The notes: a model not told the origin generated them from the sequence alone. A stretch of DNA of 64,000 nt from an uncultured Bacteroidales bacterium (GCA_900314925.1 OMXC01000015.1:1-64000); one strand, 5' to 3'; positions 44,901 through 53,640 are shown, numbered from the stretch's first letter. A program made the numbers and translations.

Positions 44901-45009
44901 GATAATTCCGATGCCAACATCAGAGACCTCTTTACATGAGCACAAGACCATACCGTATGCAAATTGCGACGAAAACACTATACTGAAAGCAGCAGAAGAC
45001 ACCAACTGA
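41923..45009 (+). CDS. hsdR: Type I restriction endonuclease subunit HsdR
   Basis: 1028 residues. PD-(D/E)XK nuclease with D142 and E156-A-K158 (RLDVVLL... MVIVEAK), then a superfamily 2 helicase motor with QGSGKS (299-304), DEAH (396-399) and GLTGTP (421-426). The motor core and the nuclease are intact, so the locus should cleave unmodified DNA. The C-terminal third is helical and binds the methyltransferase. GC-rich, unlike the two genes upstream. Confidence 0.96.
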   Translation: MAYFNEDNVTEQMCIGIAQKAGYTYCEADTLREDKSTVIVDKLLLEALKRINKISDEEAQIVVQKVKARIAGGMGGDIITANQNLRKLFFDENSFPFGKKGEYVTINFFDTNPKTHKQNNSYVVTNQWEYPKSSYAGGKRLDVVLLINGIPMVIVEAKTAVNASVTWADGAKDIVDYQKSLPEMFVPNILSIATEGKELYYGSIGAPLTKWGPWFANEQREHGDLKSVQKNLASLIDPLRLLDIYRFFSVFTTDKKSSRKIKVVCRYQQYYGGMAIVNRVMARTKTGIGPKKGLIWHFQGSGKSWLMVFASQMLMKKQELNAPTVVIVDDRRDLRAQITGDFTRAEIPNLDFAYTKEELKTFFQQDQRKILITTIFLFGDVREALNMRENIILLVDEAHRTQEGDLGECMRVALPNAFFFGLTGTPINKRDHNTFNCFGAEEDHGGYMSKYTFQDSIDDGATLELNFREVPVEMHLDDANLQASFDEMARENNLTDEEKDQLTKGTKVEAFFTAPKRIHEVCMHIVEHYRKYIRPTGLKCQVVVYNRACCVAYKKELDTLLKDSGDETAIVMHTSGDKSNEYAEYKLSEFEQERLLDKFRDPLSPLKFVIVTSKLLTGFDAPILQCMYLDKPMKDHTLLQAVCRTNRVYEAKKKCGMIVDYVGVFDNYAKALNFDEESVKTVITNINEVKDKIPGWLQDCLDFFPGVDRSIGGFQGLEDAQEKLRDENVKTQFGANFQRLHKAWEVVSPDNDILQYKNDYIWLSQVYESVRPVNPSGSLIWTILGPKTIELIHENVTSIDIGESIEDLVVDSKILDECIKDNNKRNRTIIEIQKMLKLRLGNPKHNNSKEFKRLTEKLKELQERLRQQQIDSIQFLKDLLALAKETLEVEQKLEQPQDRRQQARAALTELFESIKTPQTPIVVENVVNDIDSNVVDIVRRFNNAFKTVSGQQEVRKMLRTILWLKYKIKDSDVFEKAYKYVEMYYYPGGNGPTIIPMPTSETSLHEHKTIPYANCDENTILKAAEDTN

Positions 45010-45340
45010 AGGCTGTTTTCTCCACTCCGTCAACAGAATATATGAGAAATATGGAACAAGTAAATAAATGCGTGAATGTGTAAATCTTGAACAATTGATT
45101 GCTTAAACTGAGGTCGGCGGTATGGTTAAGGGTTCATGGTTAAGGGTTAAGGGGACAAATAGAATGCGTAAATGCAATATAAATGTGTGAATGCGTGTGC
45201 CGAAGGCTGCGAGCCGGAGGCCATGAGTACCTTGAAAATAGATATAATGCAGCGAATAACACCTTTGAAATTAATTAATGAAGTGAGTCAATGTGTAAAT
45301 GTGTAAGTGAAAATTGAATATTTATTTTAAATAAAACCCG
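45010..45340. other. Gene-free AT-rich stretch with short words
   Basis: Contains repeated GTTAAGGGTT/ATGGTTAAGG words at 45121-45155 and several AAATGCGTGAATGTG-like words. No gene seen. An ordinary spacer with simple repeats, possibly decayed DNA. Confidence 0.5.
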
Positions 45341-45348
45341 TATCTTTG
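45341..45348 (+). promoter_or_regulatory. -7 element of the YhcG-like gene promoter
   Basis: TATCTTTG preceded by ATAAAACCCG; the same AAAACCC-G-TATCT context recurs before the two gene remnants at 46540-46560 and 46896-46916. Confidence 0.65.
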
Positions 45349-45384
45349 CATAGTGTTTTCTATAGATATTTAAGATAAAAAAAC

Positions 45385-46509
45385 ATGAGAGAACCAATAA
45401 CAATTATTGATAAGGATTACACTCAATGGGTGAAGGATCTTGTCATAAGGTATAGAAAATGCCAGATAAAAGCAGCCATACAAGTGAACACAGAACAACT
45501 GCATTTTAATTGGCTTTTAGGACATGATATCGTTGAAATGAAAGTAGAAGAAAGGTGGGGCGAAGGAGTCATTGCACAGTTGAGCAATGACCTAAGGAAA
45601 GCAATGCCACATGTGGAAGGTCTTTCTGTGACAAATCTTCGGTACTGCAGACGATTCTATCTGCTCTACTCCCCTCTTGAATCAATTCAACCCCAACTTG
45701 GGGGCGAAACCACTTCAGATACCAATAATACAATTCACCCCCAAGCTGAGGGCGAATTGCAAGTACCTGATCATCAAAATGGAACCTCCAACATCTTCAA
45801 TATCCCGTGGGGACATCACAAACTCATACTAGACCGAGTCAAAGGAGATGTGAACAAAGCTTTGTTTTTTGTGAATCAAACTGTAGAAAACGGCTGGAGC
45901 AGGGCGATGCTTCTCAACTGGATTGACACGGGATTGTTTGAACGGACAGGGAAAGCCCTGACCAACTTCAAGAACACCATTCCGGATACAACAAGTGACT
46001 TGGCACAGGAATTGACAAAGGATCCCTACAATTTTGCATTTGCAGGTGTAACGAAACAATATAACGAAAGGCAACTGAAAGATGCTTTATTGAGCAATAT
46101 CACCAAATTTCTAATAGAACTCGGGACGGGCTTTGCATACGTCGGAAAAGAATATCGGCTACAGATTGGAGAAACCGAAAAATTCATTGATTTGTTGTTC
46201 TACAACATTAGGTTGCGCTGTTACGTTGTGGTAGAAGTCAAGATTGACAAATTTGACTCTAAAGACATCGGACAATTGGGAACTTATGTGACAGCTGCAA
46301 ATCATCTTCTACGCGAAGACGGAAAAGACAACCCTACAATTGGACTACTGATTTGTAAAAGCAAAGACAACACACTTGCCCAATATGCATTGGAGTCTAG
46401 CAACCAACCAATCGGCATCTCCGAATATGATCTGGAAAAGGTATATCCTGAAAAAATTGAGGGTACAATACCTACAATCAAAGAGATAGAAGAACATATC
46501 GGAGAGTAA
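45385..46509 (+). CDS. YhcG/DUF1016-family PD-(D/E)XK nuclease-like protein
   Basis: 374 residues. N-terminal DUF1016 helical domain (FNWLLGHDIVEMKVEERWGE, LSNDLRKAMPHVEGLSVTNL) and a C-terminal nuclease-like domain with GTGFAYVGKEYRLQIGETEK, IDLLFYNIRLRCYVVVEVK (Asp, then Glu-x-Lys) and DSKDIGQLGTYVTAAN. Family members often sit in restriction islands and are predicted Holliday-junction-like nucleases; function not proven. It has its own promoter. Confidence 0.88.
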   Translation: MREPITIIDKDYTQWVKDLVIRYRKCQIKAAIQVNTEQLHFNWLLGHDIVEMKVEERWGEGVIAQLSNDLRKAMPHVEGLSVTNLRYCRRFYLLYSPLESIQPQLGGETTSDTNNTIHPQAEGELQVPDHQNGTSNIFNIPWGHHKLILDRVKGDVNKALFFVNQTVENGWSRAMLLNWIDTGLFERTGKALTNFKNTIPDTTSDLAQELTKDPYNFAFAGVTKQYNERQLKDALLSNITKFLIELGTGFAYVGKEYRLQIGETEKFIDLLFYNIRLRCYVVVEVKIDKFDSKDIGQLGTYVTAANHLLREDGKDNPTIGLLICKSKDNTLAQYALESSNQPIGISEYDLEKVYPEKIEGTIPTIKEIEEHIGE

Positions 46510-46571
46510 TCGGTTTTCGTTATCGAACATGTAACTGAAACAAACCCCGTATCTCTTTGCAGCAGAAAATA

Positions 46572-46835
46572 ATGGTTATAGGTTATGCGTCGTCCGATGA
46601 ACTTGGACTCGAAAATGTCACCAAAGATGTCACCAAAGAACTATCTGAACGTCAAAATATAATACTTGATTTAATCAAGAAAAACCCATTGGTGACAATC
46701 CCAGAAATGTCACTAAAGATTGGTGTCGTGATAAGAACAGTCAAACGAGACATCGAATACTTACAGTCAAACGGGTTTATCATCCGCGAAGGTGGACGCA
46801 AAGAAGGCCATTGGAAGATATTGAAGAATGAATGA
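46572..46835 (+). pseudogene. Remnant of an AlbA_2-type gene (winged-helix C-terminus)
   Basis: 87 residues equivalent to the C-terminal winged helix of AlbA_2/HATPase regulators (VTKDVTKELSERQNIILDL, then SLKIGVVIRTVKRDIEYLQ). The N-terminal AlbA and ATPase parts are missing. A TTG at 46557 in the same frame sits within the -7-like sequence. Either a decayed gene or a small stand-alone DNA-binding protein. Confidence 0.65.
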
Positions 46836-46944
46836 TTAACTATCTATATATTAAGTGAGGATATGCGAACATGGAATTGCTTTAACATGTAACTAAAATA
46901 AAACCCTGTATCTTTTTGCAGCAGGAAGAATATTATAGATAATT

Positions 46945-47073
46945 ATGAATAACAAAGACATGGCGAAAACCGCAACAACAATTGTGGAGGATATAAAAAA
47001 CATCATCGACAATTGGCGTACTGCCGCATATGCTGCGGTGAAGACCACGATGATTCTTACTTATAACAACTAA
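46945..47073 (+). pseudogene. Remnant of a DUF1016/YhcG-type gene (N-terminus)
   Basis: 42 residues (IVEDIKNIIDNWRTAAYAAV, KTTMILTYNN) correspond to the start of DUF1016 proteins, where a long domain normally follows the TYW-like motif. The frame stops right there and the lipoprotein gene starts 4 nt later. It is preceded by a promoter-like sequence. Confidence 0.65.
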
Positions 47074-47076
47074 ATA

Positions 47077-47742
47077 ATGAGGCGTTCTTTTTTCATATAT
47101 CTTCCAATCATTATCCTTATGGCTATCGGTTGCACAAGGGATGACAGCATAAATTCACCTGACCAATCGACAACAGACGGTACACCCAATGGTATAGCCG
47201 GGGAGAATCTACTTTTGAACAATAGTGTGGAAGAATGGGATTATAATGGTTGTGAACATCCTCTATATTGGCTTATCCCCTCTGGCGACTGCGACAAAGT
47301 GACTCGGAACAATAGGGTTGTATTCAAAGACCGATATTCCGCCAAGATGAATGCGCCAAAATCAGGTGTTACGGCCAGAATTGCCCAACTGATTAAGGTG
47401 ACTCCTGGATGTAAAATCCGGATACGCTTCAACTATTATGTAGAAAAATGGGGATCAAATGGGGCACGAACTTATTGTTATTTCCGGACAGGTCATCAAG
47501 AAGCCACTAGCATTTCCATTGCAGATTTACGTTCGATATATTCAAACGACGAATATTATGTATTCCGAGGAGGGGGATACGGTAAAGCATACCTTCCTCA
47601 TACAGAAAACACATGGTTGGTATTTGACGAAATCATAACGGTTCCACCGACAGCAAATTATTTTGAGTTTGGCATCAACAGTTACTATGGGACAATAATA
47701 TATGTTGACGATTGCTATATTGGTGAAGAAGTAGGAGCTTAG
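47077..47742 (+). CDS. Hypothetical lipoprotein with jelly-roll-like domain
   Basis: 221 residues. Lipobox MAIGC near residue 20 (ILMAIGCTRDDS) predicts lipid anchoring; absence of a Ser/Lys-rich export signal leaves the side of the membrane unclear. The rest (NNSVEEWDYNGCEHPLYW, FNYYVEKWGSNG, NYFEFGINSYYGTIIYVDD) resembles a carbohydrate-binding-module-like beta sandwich. AT-rich, like the island preceding it, so probably acquired with it. Confidence 0.75.
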   Translation: MRRSFFIYLPIIILMAIGCTRDDSINSPDQSTTDGTPNGIAGENLLLNNSVEEWDYNGCEHPLYWLIPSGDCDKVTRNNRVVFKDRYSAKMNAPKSGVTARIAQLIKVTPGCKIRIRFNYYVEKWGSNGARTYCYFRTGHQEATSISIADLRSIYSNDEYYVFRGGGYGKAYLPHTENTWLVFDEIITVPPTANYFEFGINSYYGTIIYVDDCYIGEEVGA

Positions 47743-47822
47743 CAATTTTTGAGATGGCCGACTCACCATAGCCCGTCCGTTCATGTAAAAACAACTGACA
47801 CTTCACCATTAACGACAATGTC

Positions 47823-48380
47823 ATGACCGAATACGAGAAAATGCTCAACAACATGCCGTATGACTATACGGACCCAGAGATACAGACACGCATCAAGCAT
47901 ACCTACGAGGCGATGCGGGCTTTTAACCAGTGCGGTGCATGGGACATGGATGAGTTTCACCGCTGCAAGCATGCCCTGCTACCCAACGCCCACCCGTCGG
48001 CGCTCGTCATACCGCCTTTCCATTGCGACCACGGAGAACGGATCACCCTTGGCGAAGGGGTTGTCATAAACTTCAACGGAGTCTTTCTGGACGGCGGTGG
48101 CATCACCATAGGGAACCACACATTGATAGGTCCCAACTGCCAGCTGCTGACTCCCGACCATCCGCACGATTACGTGGAGCGTCGTAAAACCATCGAGACC
48201 GGGCTGTCCATCCGCATCGGCGACGACTGCTGGCTGGGTGGCGGCGTGACGGTATGTCCGGGAGTGACCATCGGCAACCGGGTGATTGTGGGCGCCGGCA
48301 GTGTAGTGACACACGACATACCGGACGATGTTGTTGTGGCCGGCAATCCTGCAAAAATAATCAAGAACAACGCTGTGTAA
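47823..48380 (+). CDS. Sugar O-acetyltransferase (maltose/galactoside acetyltransferase family)
   Basis: 185-residue left-handed beta-helix acetyltransferase using acetyl-CoA. The N-terminal Mac segment (EKMLNNMPYDYTDPEIQTR) and hexapeptide repeats with the catalytic His region (TLIGPNCQLLTPDHPHDY, then DDCWLGGGVTVCPGVTIGNR, VIVGAGSVVTHDIPDDVVVA) are intact. The acceptor sugar cannot be told. GC-rich DNA returns here, marking the right end of the island. Confidence 0.93.
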   Translation: MTEYEKMLNNMPYDYTDPEIQTRIKHTYEAMRAFNQCGAWDMDEFHRCKHALLPNAHPSALVIPPFHCDHGERITLGEGVVINFNGVFLDGGGITIGNHTLIGPNCQLLTPDHPHDYVERRKTIETGLSIRIGDDCWLGGGVTVCPGVTIGNRVIVGAGSVVTHDIPDDVVVAGNPAKIIKNNAV

Positions 48381-48392
48381 AACGACAAACGA

Positions 48393-48677
48393 ATGGAATA
48401 CATTACCGAAAAGAACAGGATATACGCCGTCGAGGGCGGCGAGGAGGTTGGCGAGGTGACGTTCCCCGAGAGGGACGGCGTCTACGTCATCAACCACACG
48501 TATGTCGACGACCGCCTGCGTGGACAGGGCATCGCCTCGGAGCTGGTGCGGCGCGCCGTGGAGGAGATAGAGCGCCGCGGCGGGCAATACAAGGCCACCT
48601 GCAGCTACGCCCAGCTGTGGCTGGCACGCAACCGCGGCTGCGAGATCGCCAGTCCGCTGAGCTGTCCTATCAACTGA
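48393..48677 (+). CDS. GNAT-family N-acetyltransferase (YjdJ type)
   Basis: 94 residues, a small GNAT fold with the acetyl-CoA loop VDDRLRGQGIASELVRRAVE. Substrate unknown. It begins 12 nt after the acetyltransferase above, so the two may be co-transcribed. Confidence 0.9.
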   Translation: MEYITEKNRIYAVEGGEEVGEVTFPERDGVYVINHTYVDDRLRGQGIASELVRRAVEEIERRGGQYKATCSYAQLWLARNRGCEIASPLSCPIN

Positions 48678-48683
48678 ACGACA

Positions 48684-49202
48684 ATGGCAACGATGCGGAT
48701 TGACGAGGTCAAGGCTATGGCGCGGCGGGCGCATGACGACGCGGGAGTGCTCGAGGGGCTGTTCGAGGCCATGCTTGGCAGCGAACGCGACGAGGCGGTA
48801 CATGCCGCCTGGGCGCTGACACACCTGCCAAAGCAGGACAACGGCAGCATAGCAAAGCATCGCGAGGAATTGGTAGCGCTGGCCACAACGACAGCAGACA
48901 CCTCGCTGCGCCGCATCACGCTCTCGCTGCTCGAGCGCATAGAGTGGACGGTGACCGACCCCGACGATGTGCCGCAATACTATGTGGAGCTGTTGGACTT
49001 CTGCATGGAGCACCTGACGAGAGCAGAAGAAACATACGGCGTGAGGGCGTTATGCATGAAGCTTGCCTACCGGTTGAGCCTCCCCTACCCCGAGTTGCTC
49101 GAAGAACTGCGACAAAGCCTGCTGCTGACAGATGCCACAGAGCTGAGCGCCGGAGTGAGGCATACCCGCAACAAGATACTGGGGAAAGTGGTTAGTGGAT
49201 AG
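48684..49202 (+). CDS. Small HEAT-repeat-like helical protein
   Basis: 172 residues, all helical (DEAVHAAWALTHLP, TSLRRITLSLLERIEW, YPELLEELRQSLLL), suggestive of HEAT/ARM-type repeats; no named function. The last codons (VVSG and the stop) lie inside an AGTGGATAGTGG minisatellite, so the C-terminus has probably been reshaped by the repeat. Confidence 0.65.
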   Translation: MATMRIDEVKAMARRAHDDAGVLEGLFEAMLGSERDEAVHAAWALTHLPKQDNGSIAKHREELVALATTTADTSLRRITLSLLERIEWTVTDPDDVPQYYVELLDFCMEHLTRAEETYGVRALCMKLAYRLSLPYPELLEELRQSLLLTDATELSAGVRHTRNKILGKVVSG

Positions 49203-49241
49203 TGGATAGTGGTCAGTGGATAGTGGACAGTGGTCAGTGGG
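49187..49241. repeat. AGTGGATAGTGG minisatellite overlapping a gene end
   Basis: Units of GTGGATAGTGG and GTGGTCAGTGG. It supplies the stop codon of the preceding gene. Related to 33823-33885. Confidence 0.85.
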
Positions 49242-49382
49242 TCGCCCTATGGGTTCAAAATCTCAAGAAAATCCACTCGAAAAATCTAAAAAAATATCCA
49301 GATAATAGTTGACTGATTTTAAAACTAATTTTTTAATGATTTTGAGCGAAGCGACCATTAGCGGGTAATTGATAATTGAAAA

Positions 49383-50048
49383 TTGAAAGTTGAGACGAAT
49401 ATAAAGGAGCAGCTTTTTGCCTTGCAGGACACGCGGTACCGCGACTTCCACCGCAGCCTTGTGCCGGGAATGCCGGAAGGCTACATCATCGGTGTGCGCA
49501 TGCCCGCCCTGAGGCGGCTGGCCAAAGAGATAGACACCGGGCTGCTGCTCGCCGCCCTGCCCCACCGCTACTACGAGGAGAACCAGCTGCACGCCATCAT
49601 CCTCAGCGGCATGAAAGACTACAGCCGCTGCCTGGCGGAGGTGGAGCGCTTCCTGCCGTATGTCGACAACTGGGCCACCTGCGACGGCCTCCGTCCGCGC
49701 TGTTTTGCCAAGCATACCGGAGACCTGCTGCCGCACATCAAGGACTGGCTCCACGCCGAGCACGAGTACACGGTACGTTTCGGCATAGGCTTACTGGAAG
49801 CCTTCTTCCTTGACGATGCCTTCGAGGAGGGACATCTGCAATGGGTGGCGGCCATACGCCGCGAGGAATACTACATACGCATGATGCAGGCCTGGTACTT
49901 CGCCACAGCCCTGGCCAAGCAGTGGGACGCCGCGCTACCTGTCATACCGTCCTTGCCGGAATGGGTGCGGCGCAAGGCGATACAGAAAGCCTGCGATAGC
50001 TTCCGCGTCAGCGACGAACACAAAGCCATTATAAGGACACTAAAATAG
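49383..50048 (+). CDS. AlkD-like DNA alkylation repair protein
   Basis: 221-residue HEAT-repeat glycosylase-like protein. Family features: PGMPEGYIIGVRMPALRRLA, ENQLHAIILSG, LPYVDNWATCDGLRP, EHEYTVRFGIGLLEAFFLD, YYIRMMQAWYFATALAKQW. AlkD releases N3- and N7-alkylated bases. The start is a TTG in repeats of AATTGAAA, so the true start could lie slightly downstream. Confidence 0.88.
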   Translation: MKVETNIKEQLFALQDTRYRDFHRSLVPGMPEGYIIGVRMPALRRLAKEIDTGLLLAALPHRYYEENQLHAIILSGMKDYSRCLAEVERFLPYVDNWATCDGLRPRCFAKHTGDLLPHIKDWLHAEHEYTVRFGIGLLEAFFLDDAFEEGHLQWVAAIRREEYYIRMMQAWYFATALAKQWDAALPVIPSLPEWVRRKAIQKACDSFRVSDEHKAIIRTLK

Positions 50049-50053
50049 AGACG

Positions 50054-51235
50054 ATGAAACAATACAACTTCGACACACAGATAGAGCGCCGCGGGACGGA
50101 CTGCTTCAAGTGGGACGCCCTGCCCGCCATGTACGGCCGCGACGACCTGCTGCCGATGTGGGTGGCGGACAACGACTGGGCGGCGCCCGACTTCGTGGTG
50201 GAGGCCATGCGCCGGCGCCTGGAGCATCCCGTGCTGGGCTACACGATGCCCTCGGCGGGCTACTGGCAGGCTGTCACCGCCTGGCTCTCGAAGCACTACG
50301 GCATCCACACCGACAAGGACACGCTGCACTTCATACCCGGCATCGTGGCGGGCATCAGCTACGCCCTGCTGGCGCTGACGGAGCCCGGCGACCGCGTGCT
50401 GGTCACCACGCCCGTCTACCCGCCCTTCCTCAACGTGCCCAAGGGCTGCGGCCGCGAGGTGGTGTGCAGCCAGCTGAAGATTGCCGGCGGACGGTTCACG
50501 ATAGATTTCGACGACCTCGAGCGCCAGGCCGAGGGCTGCAAGGTCTTCATCATGAGCAACCCCCACAACCCCGCAGGCACCCTCTGGGGCACGGAGACGC
50601 TTCTCCGCATCGCCGACATCTGCGAGCGCAAAGGGCTCCTCGTCATCAGCGACGAGATACACGCCGACCTCACCCTGCCGGGCGGCCGCCACGTGAGCTA
50701 CAGCACCGTCAGCCCCGCCGCCGCGCGCCACAGCATCACCTTCATGGCTCCCAGCAAGACCTTCAACATCGCCGGTCTCGGCAGCTCCATCTGCCACATC
50801 AGCGACGAGCCCCTAAGGAAACGCTTCTTCGGCTGGCTCGACGCTCTGGGCGTGGCCGGAGGCAACATCTTCGCCTTCACCGCCGCCGAGGCAGCCTTCG
50901 CGCAAGGCGAGGAGTGGCAGCGCCAGATGCTGGAATATCTGAACGTGAACGTTCAGACACTCGACCAATACCTCCAAGAGCGCCTGCCCAAAGTCAAAGC
51001 CGTGCTGCCCGAGGCCTCCTACCTGGCATGGCTCGACTTCTCAGCCTACGGCATCCCCCACAACGTACTGGCCGACCGCTTCATCAACGAGGCCCGCGTG
51101 GTCATGAACGACGGCACAACATTTGGTGGCAAGGAATACGAGGGCTGCTTCCGGCTCAACATCGGCTGCCCCCGCGCCCAGCTCCTCGACGCTCTCGAAC
51201 GGATCGCCGCCACATTAGACGCAACAGACAGATGA
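50054..51235 (+). CDS. MalY/PatB-family PLP aminotransferase (cystathionine beta-lyase type)
   Basis: 393 residues, fold type I PLP enzyme. The Schiff-base Lys is in APSKTFNIAGLG; the family motif ADNDWAAPD is near the start and SNPHNPAGTLW in the middle. Members of this subgroup are C-S lyases splitting cystathionine or cysteine. It overlaps the next gene by 4 nt. Confidence 0.93.
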   Translation: MKQYNFDTQIERRGTDCFKWDALPAMYGRDDLLPMWVADNDWAAPDFVVEAMRRRLEHPVLGYTMPSAGYWQAVTAWLSKHYGIHTDKDTLHFIPGIVAGISYALLALTEPGDRVLVTTPVYPPFLNVPKGCGREVVCSQLKIAGGRFTIDFDDLERQAEGCKVFIMSNPHNPAGTLWGTETLLRIADICERKGLLVISDEIHADLTLPGGRHVSYSTVSPAAARHSITFMAPSKTFNIAGLGSSICHISDEPLRKRFFGWLDALGVAGGNIFAFTAAEAAFAQGEEWQRQMLEYLNVNVQTLDQYLQERLPKVKAVLPEASYLAWLDFSAYGIPHNVLADRFINEARVVMNDGTTFGGKEYEGCFRLNIGCPRAQLLDALERIAATLDATDR

Positions 51236-52563
51236 AACGCCTGGCTCTCGCCATACTGGCCACGGCCATCGGCCTCTGCGCCAACGCCCAGCAGCAGACC
51301 ATCCTGCAAGGGCGCATCACCGACAGCGAACGCCACGAAGCCATGGCGGGCGTGACCGTCTACGCCGAAGACGGCAGCGCATACACCTCGTCCAACGGCG
51401 AAGGGCGCTATGTGCTGAAGCTGAACGCAGAGCAGGCCAGTGGCAACATCGTCTTCTCCATGGTGGGCTACCGCCGCGACACCGTGAGTGTGGCCGCCCT
51501 GCTGCGCAAGCCTGACCGCCGGCTGGCGCCCAATATCGTCAAGCTGCGGGAAGTATCGGTGGAGGAATACAAGAAGATACCCGACCTGGTGCAGGCCGCC
51601 GTGGCGCGCATACCGCGCAACTTCCACTGCGACACCACCATCGGCACCTTCTTCTTCCGCGACTGCCGTCTCCTCAACAACGACATATTCCTCTTCGACG
51701 AGATGGTCTTCGACGCCCTGCGCGTGGGCTACGAAAAACACCACAAGACCAAGAAGCTCAAAAAGGGCAGCGACGGGCGCTACATAGGCAGCAACTACAA
51801 GGCCATCCGCTACGACCGCCTGCTGGTGCTCGACACCGCCTACGTCAACAGCCTCACCGTAGGCCTCGGCGACGCCTACTCCACATACTTCGACGAGGGG
51901 GTAGTACAGGACGACCTCGAGATGCCGTATATCCACGAGATGTTCGCCAAGCCCGGCAACTGGACCTACAGCGCCAAGGAAATCACCGACGCCGAAGGAC
52001 ACTCCTACTACCTCGTCACCATGCGCAGAAAGAAGGAAAAGGAGAATGTGGGCGCCGGCATCAAGGCCAACGTCAGAATGACGGTGCGCCTCACCATAGA
52101 ATACGGCACCCTCGCCATCACAAAGATAGAGACGAATGCCACGGAAGGCATCAACAAATTCCCTCTCATCCTGCGGCCCATCATGCGCAAGGTAGGGCTC
52201 GACTCCGTGAGGGCCGTCACGCACAGCGTGCAGCACTTCGGCGAAGTCGGCGGCCGCCACACCCTCACCTCCTACAACGACCGCAACGAGCTGACGCTCT
52301 ACTGCGCCGCAGGCAGCCGCATGGGGGCTCCCGTGCAGCACCTCGTGCTCATGCAGCAAGGCTACCTCACGCGGCTGCGGTCTGGCAACAGAAGCTTCCT
52401 GCGCCGCAACAACATACAGCCTGCCAAAGCCGTCTCCATCACCGACCGCAACGTCGGCGAGGTGCGCTACGACGACTCCTTCTGGCAGCAATACAACTAT
52501 GTGCCGCTGGAGAGCGACTTGAAGCAGAAGCTGGAACGCCGCCTGAAGAGAGGCAAACAATAA
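51232..52563 (+). CDS. Exported protein with carboxypeptidase-like regulatory domain
   Basis: 443 residues: signal peptide (LALAILATAIGLCANAQ), then a carboxypeptidase-D regulatory-like Ig fold (LQGRITDSERHEAMAGVTVY, GEGRYVLKL) and a large unassigned C-terminal region (residues about 110-443). The frame is open far upstream on this strand but that part is an overlap with the aminotransferase; the ATG at 51232 with a signal peptide is clearly the start. Similar genes are common as envelope proteins in Bacteroidota; the specific role is unknown. Confidence 0.85.
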   Translation: MKRLALAILATAIGLCANAQQQTILQGRITDSERHEAMAGVTVYAEDGSAYTSSNGEGRYVLKLNAEQASGNIVFSMVGYRRDTVSVAALLRKPDRRLAPNIVKLREVSVEEYKKIPDLVQAAVARIPRNFHCDTTIGTFFFRDCRLLNNDIFLFDEMVFDALRVGYEKHHKTKKLKKGSDGRYIGSNYKAIRYDRLLVLDTAYVNSLTVGLGDAYSTYFDEGVVQDDLEMPYIHEMFAKPGNWTYSAKEITDAEGHSYYLVTMRRKKEKENVGAGIKANVRMTVRLTIEYGTLAITKIETNATEGINKFPLILRPIMRKVGLDSVRAVTHSVQHFGEVGGRHTLTSYNDRNELTLYCAAGSRMGAPVQHLVLMQQGYLTRLRSGNRSFLRRNNIQPAKAVSITDRNVGEVRYDDSFWQQYNYVPLESDLKQKLERRLKRGKQ

Positions 52564-52611
52564 CCGCTGCCGCAACCGCGGCGGCCAGAGCCTACGCCTT
52601 TGGACAACAAA

Positions 52612-52640
52612 AAAAGCCCCTGCATATACAGGGGCTTTTC
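52612..52640. terminator. Bidirectional terminator between convergent genes
   Basis: AAAAGCCCCTG and CAGGGGCTTTT form an 11-bp stem around CATATA. Confidence 0.92.
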
Positions 52641-52656
52641 TGTCCTTTGACAATCC

Positions 52657-53640
52657 TTATTTTTCGGGCTGTTTGCCGGCGGGCTTTGCACCGGCCGGTG
52701 TGGCTATGCTGGCACGCATATCCGTGTCGGCCTGTATGTTCTTCATACGGTAGTAATCCATGATCCCGAGGTTGCCGCTACGGAAAGCCTCAGCCATTGC
52801 CAGCGGTACCTCAGCCTCGGCCTCAATGACCTTGGCGCGGGCTTCCTGAGCCTTGGCCTTCATCTCCTGCTCCTGGGCCACGGCCATTGCACGGCGCTCC
52901 TCGGCCTTGGCCTGCGCTATGTTCTTGTCGGCGTTGGCCTGGTCCATCTGCAGCTGGGCGCCGATGTTCTTGCCAACGTCAATGTCAGCGATGTCGATGG
53001 AGAGTATCTCGAAGGCGGTGCCGCTGTCGAGACCCTTGGTAAGCACCAGCTTCGAGATACTGTCGGGGTTCTCGAGCACCTGCTTGTGGCTGGTGGCCGA
53101 ACCGATAGATGTCACGATGCCTTCGCCGACACGGGCAAGTATTGTCTCCTCGCCGGCGCCGCCGACAAGCTGCTTGATGTTGGTACGCACGGTGACGCGG
53201 GCCTTGGCGATAAGCTGGATACCGTCTTTGGCAACGGCTGCCACCGGCGGCGTGTCAATGACCTTGGGGTTGACAGATGTCTGCACAGCCTTGAGCACGT
53301 CGCGGCCGGCGAGGTCGATAGCCGTGGCGGTCTTGAAGTCAAGGTTCATGTTAGCCTTGTCGGCACTGATAAGGGCGTTGACGACACTGCCGACATGGCC
53401 GCCTGCCAGATAGTGGGCCTCAAGGTCGTTCTGCTTCAGCTTCAGACCAGCCTTGCTGGCGGAAATCATGTTGCCTACGATGATTGTTGGCGGCACCTTA
53501 CGGAAGCGCATGAAAATAAGCTGCACGAGCGACACATAGACACCGGACACGAGTGCCTGGAACCATATTCCCACCGGCACAAAATAGAGGAACAGTATGA
53601 GTGCAACGACACATACAGCGATAATAATAACAGTACCCAT
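52657..53640 (-). CDS. floA: Flotillin-like protein FloA
   Basis: 327 residues, membrane-anchored SPFH protein forming functional membrane microdomains. N-terminal hydrophobic hairpin (residues 5-40), a PHB domain ([19 protein letters not shown]) and a helical Ala/Glu-rich coiled coil ([20 protein letters not shown]). It directly follows nfeD, the usual flotillin-NfeD partnership. Last gene of the operon. Confidence 0.95.
   Translation of the reverse strand: MGTVIIIAVCVVALILFLYFVPVGIWFQALVSGVYVSLVQLIFMRFRKVPPTIIVGNMISASKAGLKLKQNDLEAHYLAGGHVGSVVNALISADKANMNLDFKTATAIDLAGRDVLKAVQTSVNPKVIDTPPVAAVAKDGIQLIAKARVTVRTNIKQLVGGAGEETILARVGEGIVTSIGSATSHKQVLENPDSISKLVLTKGLDSGTAFEILSIDIADIDVGKNIGAQLQMDQANADKNIAQAKAEERRAMAVAQEQEMKAKAQEARAKVIEAEAEVPLAMAEAFRSGNLGIMDYYRMKNIQADTDMRASIATPAGAKPAGKQPEK

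Noticed and set aside
50110..51231. Extension of the carboxypeptidase-regulatory protein 374 codons upstream
   Set aside because: That part is an out-of-frame copy of the aminotransferase gene; a clear signal peptide begins at the ATG at 51232.
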